This document shows, in pieces, positions 10,989 to 31,118 of a DNA stretch of 51,543 nt; the first letter of the stretch is position 1; every line of letters starts with the position of its first letter. This DNA comes from Amphimedon queenslandica (lineage: Eukaryota > Porifera > Demospongiae > Haplosclerida > Niphatidae), in assembly GCF_000090795.2 (NCBI RefSeq), contig NW_003546551.1, positions 1 through 51,543 of the forward strand, written 5' to 3'. Under the pieces are notes generated by a model, which was not told the origin of the DNA, did not search any database, and saw nothing but the letters and a program-made list of their open reading frames with translations. The position numbers were made by a program, and so were the translations under genes.

Positions 10989-11546
10989 CATAGGGGTAGG
11001 AACAGGGGGGCAGGAGGGGCTTAAGCCCCCCCAACTTTCATTGAAGGGGGGCTTAGCCCCTCCAACTTTAAGTGATGTACATGTATTACTATTATCAACA
11101 CTATAGACTTTAGTTTAGGTAATCCTTATATGTGTGCATATTGTGTGATGATTCGTTTCATAAAACAATTAATGCACTAGCTTAACTTCTAAGAACACAC
11201 TTTTATTAGTTTTTTCAGAAATACACAAGTTTCTACTTCTTTATTTAACAACACTGTTAACGTCAGCTTTAGCTGAGCATAGACTTTTGACATTAAGGAG
11301 ATTAAAAACTACTTGCGCTCCACAATGTCACAAGAGCGTCTTAATCATGTCGTTATTTTGCATACACACAAAGAATTTACAGATGATTTACACATCGAGG
11401 ACATTGCAAAGGAATTTGTTAAATTTAATGAGCATAAACGCCAATATTTTGGACAGTATTAATTTCAGTACATGCTGTGTATTAATGATCAATTTTAAAA
11501 ATAATACCTTAGCCCCCCCAACTTTTAGTTCGTTCCTACCCCTATG
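10989..11546 (+). mobile_element. 558-bp hAT-type element with 8-bp target duplication
   Basis: The termini CATAGGGGTAGGAAC and GTTCCTACCCCTATG are perfect 15-bp inverted repeats. They are flanked directly by the 8-bp duplication CTCCACAT (10981-10988 and 11547-11554), the hallmark of hAT insertion. The interior retains the 3' part of a transposase gene (11242-11462), so this is an internally deleted copy. G-rich subterminal runs (GGGGGG, CCCCCCC) are present at both ends. Confidence 0.85.
11242..11462 (+). pseudogene. Frameshifted C-terminal remnant of a hAT/ZMYM1-like transposase
   Basis: Two overlapping frames each carry part of the conserved C-terminus of hAT transposases of the ZMYM1/TTF-type group. 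The first frame reads SALAEHRLLTLRRLKT up to about 11314. The sequence then continues in another frame as YLRSTMSQERLNHVVILHTH and ends at TAA 11460-11462. A small indel around 11310-11316 separates them. A stop at 11280-11282 in the second frame confirms that it was not open upstream. This is a dead fragment inside the 558-bp element. Confidence 0.75.
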
Positions 11547-11865
11547 CTCCACATACTTCAGTAGTTTATGCAGATGTGTTGTTATAACAACATTATCATT
11601 GATAATAAGAGTATACTGAACATGACTTCATTATCCACAGTTCCATGCAGCTACAGTGCTTCCAGCACTGCAGCTGCCAGCTGAGATCCCCCCACTCTCT
11701 GTAGGTATTACATGTATTTACTCTTGATTATAATAATATAACGACAATATGACATAACTATTAAGTTTTACTAGAAATTACAATTTAATGCAAAGATAGG
11801 AAGCTAATGTCTAATACCTAAAGCTGTTTTATAGTCACATATTAATTAACTGGCTTAAAGTTCTT

Positions 11866-12447
11866 TTACATTTTAATTGCTTTCAATTGCTCTGAATCAG
11901 GAAAATCTTCAGGATCTTCATCCATGACATATAAGGCACTTTTGTATGCAACCAGAAGTGTAGTTTCATTACTCCTGAATCCATAAACCCTACCTTTGAG
12001 TTCATCGAAATACTTTATTTTATATTGAAGCTCAAATCCAAACACTTTTCCTTCTACTGTTTTATACAATGTACGCTTTTCCCACTTCAGCACATCTCGT
12101 ATTTCATCGGTAGTCTTGATTGTCATGAGCATACTGGTAGCCGTCTCTATAAGCTCATTCTTGCAAGGATTATTGGGAAACAATACCTCTATATTGGAAG
12201 CAATAGTGTCCTTGTCTATATCACCTTCATATTGTACAATAACTGCAGCTTCACTTGATCCACACTGAGATCTATATCCTGTGATTACTGGGTCCAGGCA
12301 AGCTATCTCTTGTTGAATTTTTTCCAACTGCTTGTCAGCTTGCAATAGTTTCCTGTATTTCTTGCTTTGCTCACTCTCCACTTCTACCTTTACTGGTACT
12401 ACATGAGGCTTGTACACTACTTCAACTTTTGATTGACTTCCACCCAT
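11866..12447 (-). CDS. Putative N-myristoylated protein of unknown function
   Basis: This single-exon ORF of 193 residues starts at an ATG at 12447. The N-terminus MGGSQSK fits the N-myristoylation consensus (Gly2, Ser at position 6 of MGxxxS counting plus one shift, and a nearby Lys). Membrane anchoring by a lipid is therefore plausible although no transmembrane helix is present. Residues about 28-50 are charged and helical (KKYRKLLQADKQLEKIQQEI). The rest is mixed, with two cysteines near 50-62 and an aromatic C-terminal half (VFGFELQYKIKYFDELKG, then VYGFRSN) that ends in an acidic stretch. I do not recognise the family. It lies between the interrupted MITE and an intergenic inverted repeat. 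No intron is needed to explain it. Confidence 0.6.
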   Translation of the reverse strand: MGGSQSKVEVVYKPHVVPVKVEVESEQSKKYRKLLQADKQLEKIQQEIACLDPVITGYRSQCGSSEAAVIVQYEGDIDKDTIASNIEVLFPNNPCKNELIETATSMLMTIKTTDEIRDVLKWEKRTLYKTVEGKVFGFELQYKIKYFDELKGRVYGFRSNETTLLVAYKSALYVMDEDPEDFPDSEQLKAIKM

Positions 12448-12938
12448 TATTTATTTTAGCCTAGTTCAGTTGACAGATTCCTTCTTCAAACTAACTTTTT
12501 GATTTCGAACTATCAAGATGGCTGACTGAGCCTGACTCTCACTCTAGTCTATGTTATCAACTTATCATTACAACAGGCAGCCGCAATCCTGTCTATGCTA
12601 TTATTAGAACAGTACTGCTGTCAGTCCTGTGTAGCCTGTTCTAATATTAGAACAGAGATTCTAATAATAGCAGTAATAGCACTAGACAGGGTTGCCTATT
12701 AACTTTAGTTATATATCACATGTCATTCCTGTTAGAAGTACAGTCTGTAATTGATGCACATAGTTTAATATTTTACAGTAATTAATTACCAGCATATGTA
12801 GTTAACATAAACAGACTATGCATTATCTCTCTTTTAATTCTTCCTCATGCTCATTGATACAATGAAGTGTACTATGAATAACATTCTCTATGTGTGTGGC
12901 CCTATTTTGTCAGTTTGTGTGTATTCCTCCCTGAAAGT
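12448..12938. other. Divergent intergenic region with an imperfect inverted repeat
   Basis: This 491-bp space separates the myristoylated-protein gene (-) and the glycosidase-like gene (+). It contains an imperfect inverted repeat at about 12577-12696. The arms include CCTGTCTA and GCTATTATTAGAA, with TTCTAATAATAGC and TAGACAGG in the other arm. The centre holds a second small palindrome (TTCTAATATTAGAA). This could be an old MITE or a strong hairpin. I see no coding exon here. Confidence 0.5.
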
Positions 12939-14657
12939 ATGCTGCTCTCAGTTAGTCTCCTTATTTGCCTCTCTCTCTGCAATTCTCAAGTATTCCCACC
13001 TCCTCCTAAAACTGCTTCACTCGGAGTTGAGGTGGGTAGTAGGCCACCTGCCTTTTGTGATGTTATAAAAGAGTCCAGACCTTTCACCGACACGACAGGA
13101 AAACAGGTCCCATTTGACGCTAATGGCTGGCCTATGAACGACGGGAAGTTAGTTGTGTTTGATCTTCGTCCTGCCTTTGCTTGGGCACCTCCTATTGATG
13201 ACCCGGAGAAAAGGATACCAAAGTATCTCGATGGAACATGGAAGCTCTCTTTCGTTGGGATTGCCAACGTGTCTATAGCCGATAATTCATTCAGTGGGTC
13301 AATAAAGAATGCTGTATTTGATAATACGACTAATATGACAACAGCTGATATCATTTATACCAAGACAGATGCATTAATGGTTTTAATGTTCACTAACACT
13401 CAACGTACGCCTGCTTCACATCAGAATAGTGGGGTCACTAATATATCCATCATTGCTCCTTACTGCGTGCAGAAGTCAGGGCCTCCTCCAATCTTTAATC
13501 CTTACTTTATCAAGGCATTGGAACCGTTTGATCACATGAGGTTCATGGGAGCGTTGGGTACTAACTATCAGGCTGGTTTTTACGGTGACAAAGGCAATCA
13601 CATCATATCGTGGGATCAACGGAGCTTTCCCAACGACTCTGTACAAACTGGATGGACTGATTTAAGAGCTGGGAAGCATGGATGGGCATGGGAGTATGTT
13701 ATAATATTAGCTAATATGGTAGAGAAGGATGTGTGGATCAATATACCTGTATCTGCCAGTGGCTGCCTACCTTATCCTGATAAGGGCTGCGATCAGGATC
13801 AGTCTTCCTACATTTACCAACTAGCACTGCTCTTACAGCATGGGAACAGCTTCACTAGCAACGTTGGACTAAAGAGTAACATAAGGATATACATTGAACA
13901 CAGCAACGAAGTCTGGAACTTTGGCTTCACTCAATATACTTGGAATAAGCTCAATGCAGCTGATAGAGTAAAACAAGATCCTAAGATTTCAATCGCATTC
14001 AACACAACCGATCAAGAGGTGATGGCAAGACGTAATCACGCCAAGAGGCTAGTTGAAATAGGGACGATATTCTCTAACGTGTTTGGTTCATCAGCATACA
14101 ACCGCAAGATACTGCTAGTACTTGCTGAATGGACTGGATTCCCTCAGCATTATGATGAGCTCTTGAACTGGCTCAACCTCTTTTATGGGCCGCCAAAAAA
14201 TTACCTGTATGCTGTAGCACAGACTCACTATTTCAGTGATTCTTCAGCCCCGGAAAATGCAAATATACAGCAGATACTAACAGCTATAAAGAACAGCAGC
14301 GAAACTGGATACAAGAACACACTGGAGATTGGGGAGATAGCAAGTGTGTGGAGCCTAAAGCTAGCTGCCTATGAAGCAGGCCCTGGCATGAAGGTTGGGG
14401 ATAAGACTAACATTGGTAATAGGATTGAAGCTCAGCGCAATGCAGGAATCAAACCGATCGTTGTTGAAGATGTACTTGATAACTGGTTTGGTCTCCCCAG
14501 ACCTGGCGATGTGTACAACTATTTCTCTTTGTCGGGTGCTTATTCAAGGTTCGGCTGTTGGGGTGCTACCGATGACGTTGGGGACTTGACTACACAAAAG
14601 TATCAAGCTATAATGGAAATTACTGCTAAATTGCTTCAAAGTGCAAAAAAGGGATAA
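12939..14657 (+). CDS. Secreted glycosidase-like protein (SNEVWN motif), intronless
   Basis: The protein has 572 residues counted from the ATG at 12939. I chose this start because it begins a good signal peptide (MLLSVSLLICLSLCNSQ). Upstream in-frame sequence has only a GTG. The body has several N-glycosylation sites. Near residue 317 it carries the segment IYIEHSNEVWNFGF. The NE pair following a hydrophobic strand is the arrangement of the catalytic acid/base in clan A (TIM-barrel) glycoside hydrolases, and close SNEVWN motifs are familiar from bacterial proteins annotated as carbohydrate-binding or cellulase-like. A second candidate acid lies in the GIKPIVVEDVLDNWF region. Substrate and activity are unknown. 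The absence of introns in an intron-rich neighbourhood and the bacterial-looking motif fit an old horizontal transfer with an added eukaryotic signal peptide, but this is inference. It converges with CCDC81, whose stop is 148 bp away. Confidence 0.65.
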   Translation: MLLSVSLLICLSLCNSQVFPPPPKTASLGVEVGSRPPAFCDVIKESRPFTDTTGKQVPFDANGWPMNDGKLVVFDLRPAFAWAPPIDDPEKRIPKYLDGTWKLSFVGIANVSIADNSFSGSIKNAVFDNTTNMTTADIIYTKTDALMVLMFTNTQRTPASHQNSGVTNISIIAPYCVQKSGPPPIFNPYFIKALEPFDHMRFMGALGTNYQAGFYGDKGNHIISWDQRSFPNDSVQTGWTDLRAGKHGWAWEYVIILANMVEKDVWINIPVSASGCLPYPDKGCDQDQSSYIYQLALLLQHGNSFTSNVGLKSNIRIYIEHSNEVWNFGFTQYTWNKLNAADRVKQDPKISIAFNTTDQEVMARRNHAKRLVEIGTIFSNVFGSSAYNRKILLVLAEWTGFPQHYDELLNWLNLFYGPPKNYLYAVAQTHYFSDSSAPENANIQQILTAIKNSSETGYKNTLEIGEIASVWSLKLAAYEAGPGMKVGDKTNIGNRIEAQRNAGIKPIVVEDVLDNWFGLPRPGDVYNYFSLSGAYSRFGCWGATDDVGDLTTQKYQAIMEITAKLLQSAKKG

Positions 14658-14804
14658 TTAATAGCTGCTTGTGATAATAGAACATCCATGCTGTATCGCT
14701 ACCTATTAATTTTATTTCGTACCTTTTAATAACTTTAAAGTTCAAATGAGGGTGTGATATACTATAGCAAAAAAGTCAATGATTTCAGTTGAAAAGTTTA
14801 AGTT

Positions 14805-17800
14805 TTATATCATGAGCCTCGAGCCAGCAGTGTAGCGGCTTTCAGACAGAACATTGGATGCTCCAACGTTATCAATCTTCCTCTGACACTGACGGCACCT
14901 CGGGTACTTCTTACACTGATCTTGAAGGAGGCAGTCTCTGGGTATGCTCTCGCTCTCCTCTCTCAACTGCTTTTTCCTAGCAGCTTCTTGCCAATACTCC
15001 TCCAGTTCTTTCCTGGCTTGAATACGGTCTTTTCGTGACTTCTCAATATCCCTTTTGTAACTGAAACAAATAAAATGTACATGTACATGAACCTTCATGT
15101 ATAACAGTAAGTCAATTAGTATGTACAAGCATACAATATTAGAGAGTATTTTAATTTCAGTGTTTTTACTTACTCTTGCAAGTTTAGGTACAACTGTTGG
15201 GCATCAGCCTTCTTTTGCTGTAGTGCCTGTGACTTTAGCTTTTGCTCCTTTTCCATGATGAATGATAGCTGCTCGTGGTAAAGCTTTCTAGCTCTATCTC
15301 TATGAGTATGTACTGTAGCTGTGTCTTGTACAGCAAATATTGGCTGTGAAACTGGTGATGGGGCCCTATTTCTAGTAGCCTTCAAGTGAATCTGTATGTG
15401 TAATAAAAATGATACCAATTATAAAAAGTTGAAGTCTCATTAACTGAGCATTCAGTTAGTCATTTTGATGGTCTCTTTACCTGATCATCCAATGCTTGCT
15501 GGTAGCTTGCTTTACGTTCTAGCATCTTTGAATAATACGCCTCCTTAATTTTTGCTAATCTGTACCAGTATTAATAATTTTAATTACATGTACATGTATA
15601 AAGGTAAAGGGTGGTAATAATCATAATACTTACTCTTTTGTTAGCTGATTTTGTTCCTTCTTTTCAAAATCTTCTTCTCTTTTCCTTGCAGTGCGATAAG
15701 CTTCCTGCCTCCTTCTCACTTGTTCATCCAGCTGCTGGCAATACTCCAGTTGCTTTCTTGTATAGCACGGAGTGAGGGGGCGGGTTTGAAACACACATGA
15801 AGGCTTTAAAATAAATTCAATAAATATTATTGATGAGTGAATATTTGTACAGGTACAGGTATACATGTACATGTATATTTATGATTTCAAAGTCTACAAA
15901 GAGTGAATGTACAGTACAGGTATAATGTTCATGATTTCAAAATCTACAAAAAAACTAACTTGATAGTCTGAGTTCCTGATACTGTCTTTCATTTCATTGA
16001 GCTAATGTACATACATAATGCATGTATTTATTTTGGGAGTGACAGTAACTTTTGTACCTTTTTCTTCTCCATGGAATGAAGATTAAAATCTGCTGCATCT
16101 TTAGCTATTTCAAAATTTTGCAGCTGTTTAGCCTAAGGAAAAGGACGTACAATTAAAAATTACAATCATTAATTTTAAAGCAACCTTTTCCCTAGCATTG
16201 AGCAAAGCAGCCTTTTTCTGCTGAAACTCGTTTAGCAATCGCTCATGAAGTTTCTCTTTCCTTTTCCTTTCCTCTGCTAAATAAATAGGGACATTACGGA
16301 GCTCCCTCTGGTGGCAGACATAGCACATTGAGTTCCTATCACCAGCACAATGTGAACAGGAGCTTGTGGGACGATTGTCATTATTTAGAGGCTCTGATCT
16401 CGGCTTTGCTTCAGTTTTAGAGCCAGCTGGAGATGGAGCAGCTTCACAAAAAATATTAATGTCATTTTCATACATGTTTTTGCTATGCATTCACTTACAA
16501 GGTAGTGGTAGCACTGTCTCGTGTTTGGGGCTGTGATGTGGTGCGGTAGGTTTGTCTTTGTTTGACATAAAATCTGAGAAGAAAGGAAAGCAAAAGAGAA
16601 ATTGATTGTACATGTAATTATACACAAAAGGAAAACTATAGGGAAGTGATGACCTAGTTGTATAGTACAGCTTACCTTGGTTTGGTTTATTTGAATTTTT
16701 TATTGCTGGTGGAAGTGGAGTACTAGTACTACCTCCCTCAGAGCTACTATCTTCATTTGTTACCTCAACGATCCTATGGATAACATTATTTTAACATCAT
16801 GCAAGCTCATTTGGTCTTATACTTTGGCAGCGTTCGATTTAAGCGGACACAGGGAGGCTCTGACATAACTGAACCCTCTGAGCTTTGAGACTTATTGGAA
16901 CTCTATGCATGAAAGAGAAATAGTATTGCATGTATGTGTATGTACACATGCATAATACAGTACAAGTATTAATAGCATGTACATGTACATGTACATTTAA
17001 ATGTACTTACAAATGCATATTTGATTCTTCCTGAAGAATCCATTGATGTTATAAATTCTTTGAAAAACCTCATACGACATTTCTTGTCTCGTATCATGAG
17101 TCTCCCAATCTTTGGAAAATCGAGACTGATGTCTTTGCATGCTCCAAGCGCCTTTCCAAAAGCGACTAGGATCTCACGAATGCAGAGCTCAACAGTGTCA
17201 CGACTGAAAGAAGTTCCATTAGAGAGGACAGTGTAGTTAATGGATAGTACTGGAATTTGACCTACGATTTGACAAAATGGCAAGTATGAGATAACACTCC
17301 ACGGACTTCAGATGCTATTCGTAGAAACGATAACACCATTACTGCTATTAGCAGCTAGCAAAGCAATCGAGCTAGCTGATAACATCTATGCGGTTCAATG
17401 GACACACAAGTACATGTACATGCATATGCAGACCTGTGGCTAGCTGCTTCGGATAAGATAAGGAGTGAGTTTGGGCCATGTTTTCTGAGAGAACAAATAC
17501 AGGTCTTTGTATTTTGAGTATTTTTCCACAACCTATGTCAATCTTCCTTTGAGAGAATGTGAATGTGCCAAATCCATGAAGAGAGACACCCTGGAATGCA
17601 AAATTGATGGAAAATTTAAAAAATTGAGTAAAAGGAGACAATAAAATTGCATTATTAGAGGCTTCACCTTTGTCATGAGCATTTGCTTCTCAATAAAGTC
17701 AGCTAGCTCATCCCAGACTATCAAAACATCTGCAAAAAAGGTTGCAATAGGTTACCGAGCTGCAGGAGAGCTATGCACTCACCATCTATTGAAAGGTGGT

Positions 17801-17861
17801 TGATCATGGAGAATTTGCTCTTCTTGGCCGCAGCCACAAGCGTGGAGATAGTCTCAGCCAT
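14805..17861 (-). CDS. CCDC81: CCDC81 (coiled-coil / HU-domain ciliary protein)
   Basis: Thirteen exons join to 619 codons (618 aa): 17783-17861, 17668-17729, 17434-17590, 17011-17261, 16823-16902, 16676-16773, 16499-16573, 16185-16441, 16058-16132, 15634-15803, 15481-15559, 15174-15391 and 14805-15060. The N-terminal half has the two HU-like (bacterial DNA-binding-fold) domains of eukaryotic CCDC81. The first contains GFGTFTFSQRKIDIG followed by IQRPVFVLSE. The second contains GRLMIRDKKCRMRFFKEF. A low-complexity Ser/Pro linker follows, then the diagnostic MCYVCHQRELRN cysteine motif. The C-terminal half is Arg/Lys/Glu/Gln-rich coiled coil, including a TRPLTP segment. Length is close to vertebrate CCDC81. 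The family is linked to centrosomes and cilia. It shares a 170-bp promoter with CDK8 that contains an RFX X-box, which fits a ciliary gene. Confidence 0.93.
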
Positions 17862-18031
17862 GATCAGTTCTCTGCAATAATGGCACTTGCGGGAAACTCA
17901 TTAGTAACCGTTGCCCTGGAAACGCATTTACACCAGCTCCCTTAGCAACATTAATGACCCTAGCAACTGTATATACCGTATGTAATCTATCAGAGTAATA
18001 TTGAAATTAATAAATCGAATAATTAGGATCC
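17862..18031. promoter_or_regulatory. Bidirectional CCDC81/CDK8 promoter with RFX X-box
   Basis: The two ATGs are 170 bp apart. At 17910-17923 the sequence GTTGCCCTGGAAAC matches the RFX X-box (GTTGCC, short spacer, then a GGAAAC half-site close to GGYAAC), about 50 bp from the CCDC81 start. Two further half-site-like TAGCAAC strings follow at about 17944 and 17963. X-boxes drive ciliary genes in animals. Confidence 0.65.
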
Positions 18032-28675
<10,644 letters not shown>

Positions 28676-28791
28676 GTAATGAGTCAATCTTTTTTGTTGC
28701 TTGTACTTTTAATGAATTTATAATCAAATACCAGTTAGCTATCACAGCCTACATGTATATTAGTTGAGAATTCAAAGCAGCTTTTGAGATA

Positions 28792-29134
28792 NNNNNNNNN
28801 NNNNNNNNNNNNNNNNNNNNNNNNNNNNNNNNNNNNNNNNNNNNNNNNNNNNNNNNNNNNNNNNNNNNNNNNNNNNNNNNNNNNNNNNNNNNNNNNNNNN
28901 NNNNNNNNNNNNNNNNNNNNNNNNNNNNNNNNNNNNNNNNNNNNNNNNNNNNNNNNNNNNNNNNNNNNNNNNNNNNNNNNNNNNNNNNNNNNNNNNNNNN
29001 NNNNNNNNNNNNNNNNNNNNNNNNNNNNNNNNNNNNNNNNNNNNNNNNNNNNNNNNNNNNNNNNNNNNNNNNNNNNNNNNNNNNNNNNNNNNNNNNNNNN
29101 NNNNNNNNNNNNNNNNNNNNNNNNNNNNNNNNNN
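28792..29134. other. Assembly gap (run of N)
   Basis: There are 343 unresolved bases between CDK8 exon 11 and the first RING/B-box gene. It probably contains, or sits beside, the terminal CDK8 exon. Confidence 0.99.
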
Positions 29135-29245
29135 TCATTGCCATTCTAATTCAATCCTTTAAATACCAGTCAATTGCTATAAGTTTAATAATAGATCTAA
29201 TAGTTAATTAATCTACTCTATTGCCCACGTGCCACATGGTGATTC

Positions 29246-30664
29246 ATGGCTGAGCAGTCCACGACTTGTAGCTCTTGTTTAAAGCTCTATACTGACCCTC
29301 GCGTCCTTCCTTGTCTTCATACTTATTGTCTGAAGTGCATTGAAGGACTCAGTGTGGATGAATCCAGTCTGACCTGCCCTCAGTGTAAAGCAAAGCACCA
29401 ACTCCCTACAGCTCCGTATCCAGTGAATCTATTCGCTCTTTCAGACGTGGAGGAGGCTAAAGATAAGACAGGAGACTATATAGAAGAAGAAACTGAGTTG
29501 ATATGTGGGTTTTGCACTACAGGTGATGCTGCCGTGGGCTACTGCATTGAGTGCGGTGAGTACTTGTGTGAATGCTGTCGTGATGTCATTCATAAGAGAG
29601 GGAAAATGTTTTCAAGCCATAAAGTAGTTTCAACCGGAGAAGCAGCATCCCTGAAAAGGGACATCATTCCTACGCCTGATAATTCTGGACCACATTGCAC
29701 CATTCATGCAGAATACAAGATTGAAGTATACTGCAGGACTTGTGTCTCTTTTGTATGTTGCAAATGTGTATTGGAACATCCACACAAGGAACATGAGAAC
29801 TTGCTAATTAGAGAATCAATTGAAGAAGTGGCTGAAAAGATGGGTTTGCTCTTAGAAGCTGCAAAATCCAAGGCTTGTAAAGCCGAAGCTTGTTTGAGCC
29901 TTTTGACGAAAGTTGAGGAACTAGCACTTGGTGAACAGCACACAGTACGCATGAAAATGAAAGCTTTCTTTGATGAACTGATGACAATTCTGGAAGATAT
30001 ATTCAGAGATGACAATAAGAAAATATCATCTGCAAAAGACAGCATTGCAATGATCCTTTCTCAAGTTGGAAGCTGTCTTTCCTTGAGCACTTGCATTCAA
30101 GACCAAATAGGAAATGATCGATATTTGCTGCTAGTTAATCAGTTGTTACAGTGTCTGGTCAGCATAGAGGATGCTAATTTGACTAGCCCTGTAAAGGAGG
30201 CATGGCATATTAACAGCACCAGCTATCACTTCAAAGACAAGTTAAACACACTTTGCAACCTGACTAACTTTGCTGAACTTAAAAAAGAAAAGGAGAATGC
30301 TACTTGCAGAGCTGCTACACGATTGGTTCCTTTCTCTGAAGTAATAAGAACCGATGCTGTTTTTGATCAACCTTTTGCCAGCCTTTCTTCAGAATGGTCC
30401 ATAAATTGCTCAAATCATCCTGATTCCTCTCCACTGGTCAAAGGCATCACTGATAATAAGATCACAATAGAGTTTAGACCAAAGCATGAAGGGAAATACA
30501 CCTTTCATTTGTCTCCAGTTGGGACTTCGTTCATTGTTAAGTTTGATGTAAATATTGTAGGCAGTCAAGGGCAAGTATCTAAGGCAACTAAACGTAGCAG
30601 TGAAGCTAATAACAGTCCACGGATCAGCAAAAAATTGAGGATAGGATTGGATGATCTAAAGTGA
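29246..30664 (+). CDS. RING/B-box (TRIM-type) E3 ligase-like protein, copy 1
   Basis: The protein has 472 residues in one exon. A C3HC4 RING finger occupies residues about 9-50 (C-x2-C, then CLHTYCLKC, ending CPQC). It is followed by a B-box1-like cluster (CGFC to about residue 125) and a B-box2 (CTIHAEYKIEVYC, then H and C ligands to about 185). A helical segment at about 190-330 fits a coiled coil. The C-terminal domain (about 375-445) is beta-rich and contains ITIEFRPKHEGKYTFHL then GTSFIVKF. Its spacing recalls a filamin/Ig-like repeat as in TRIM-filamin proteins, but this is a weak call. A basic tail follows (RSSEANNSPRISKKLR). RING proteins of this plan transfer ubiquitin. A paralogue lies at 34980-36689, on the other side of an atypical kinase gene. 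Confidence 0.85.
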   Translation: MAEQSTTCSSCLKLYTDPRVLPCLHTYCLKCIEGLSVDESSLTCPQCKAKHQLPTAPYPVNLFALSDVEEAKDKTGDYIEEETELICGFCTTGDAAVGYCIECGEYLCECCRDVIHKRGKMFSSHKVVSTGEAASLKRDIIPTPDNSGPHCTIHAEYKIEVYCRTCVSFVCCKCVLEHPHKEHENLLIRESIEEVAEKMGLLLEAAKSKACKAEACLSLLTKVEELALGEQHTVRMKMKAFFDELMTILEDIFRDDNKKISSAKDSIAMILSQVGSCLSLSTCIQDQIGNDRYLLLVNQLLQCLVSIEDANLTSPVKEAWHINSTSYHFKDKLNTLCNLTNFAELKKEKENATCRAATRLVPFSEVIRTDAVFDQPFASLSSEWSINCSNHPDSSPLVKGITDNKITIEFRPKHEGKYTFHLSPVGTSFIVKFDVNIVGSQGQVSKATKRSSEANNSPRISKKLRIGLDDLK

Positions 30665-31118
30665 AGGACAAAGTTTAGGATACATATTTGTCAAAATCAC
30701 TGTAATACACATGATTATGTAGGTAATAATTAAACTTTTTTGTCTGTTAATCAGTTTTGCAATGCTGTCATGCTATAAAAAATAGTAGATAATTATTAAT
30801 TCTGGGGCGAGGCTTAAAATTATGCCCCACCTTTATGGGAGTGGTTTAAAGAAAAGAATCTTCGAGATTCTTGTGGAATCAAAAGAGAGAAAAGAGCTGC
30901 CAGCTTGCATCTGGAAAAAGAGAAAGAGGACAAGGACAGAGAAGGAAGAAAAGTCGTCGGAATAATCTCTGTAGAGATTCGAACATTTAATTGTTAAGTT
31001 GTTATCAGATTAGTATGGCTTAATATAAAGCCTACTCCTGGTGGCAATTTCTGAATTAATATATATATATACATAGTAGATCTATAGTTTAGTATTTAGC
31101 TTTTATCTGAAAGTTATC
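30665..31118. promoter_or_regulatory. Intergenic region upstream of the kinase gene
   Basis: The region includes an inverted GGGGCGAGGC / GCCCCACC motif pair at about 30805-30831. It also has an HSE-like string GAATCTTCGAGATTC with a further GGAATC at 30856-30880, and an AATCTCTGTAGAGATT palindrome at about 30962-30977. A (TA)n run lies near 31060. No exon was recognised. Confidence 0.4.

Larger units (their letters stand above)
10899..11726 (+). mobile_element. MITE family member (copy 1), interrupted by a hAT element
   Basis: The left end CAAGAGTAAATAATAC with a following GAGAGTATCCAAC block is mirrored at the right end by CTCTCTGTAGGTATTAC and TTTACTCTTG. The interior has a GTTGTTATAACAAC palindrome. 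The second copy, in opposite orientation, is at 46956-47669. Copy 1 is split at its 'AAGTCACACTCCACAT' region by the hAT element at 10989-11546. Exact outer borders are uncertain by several bases. Confidence 0.65.
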
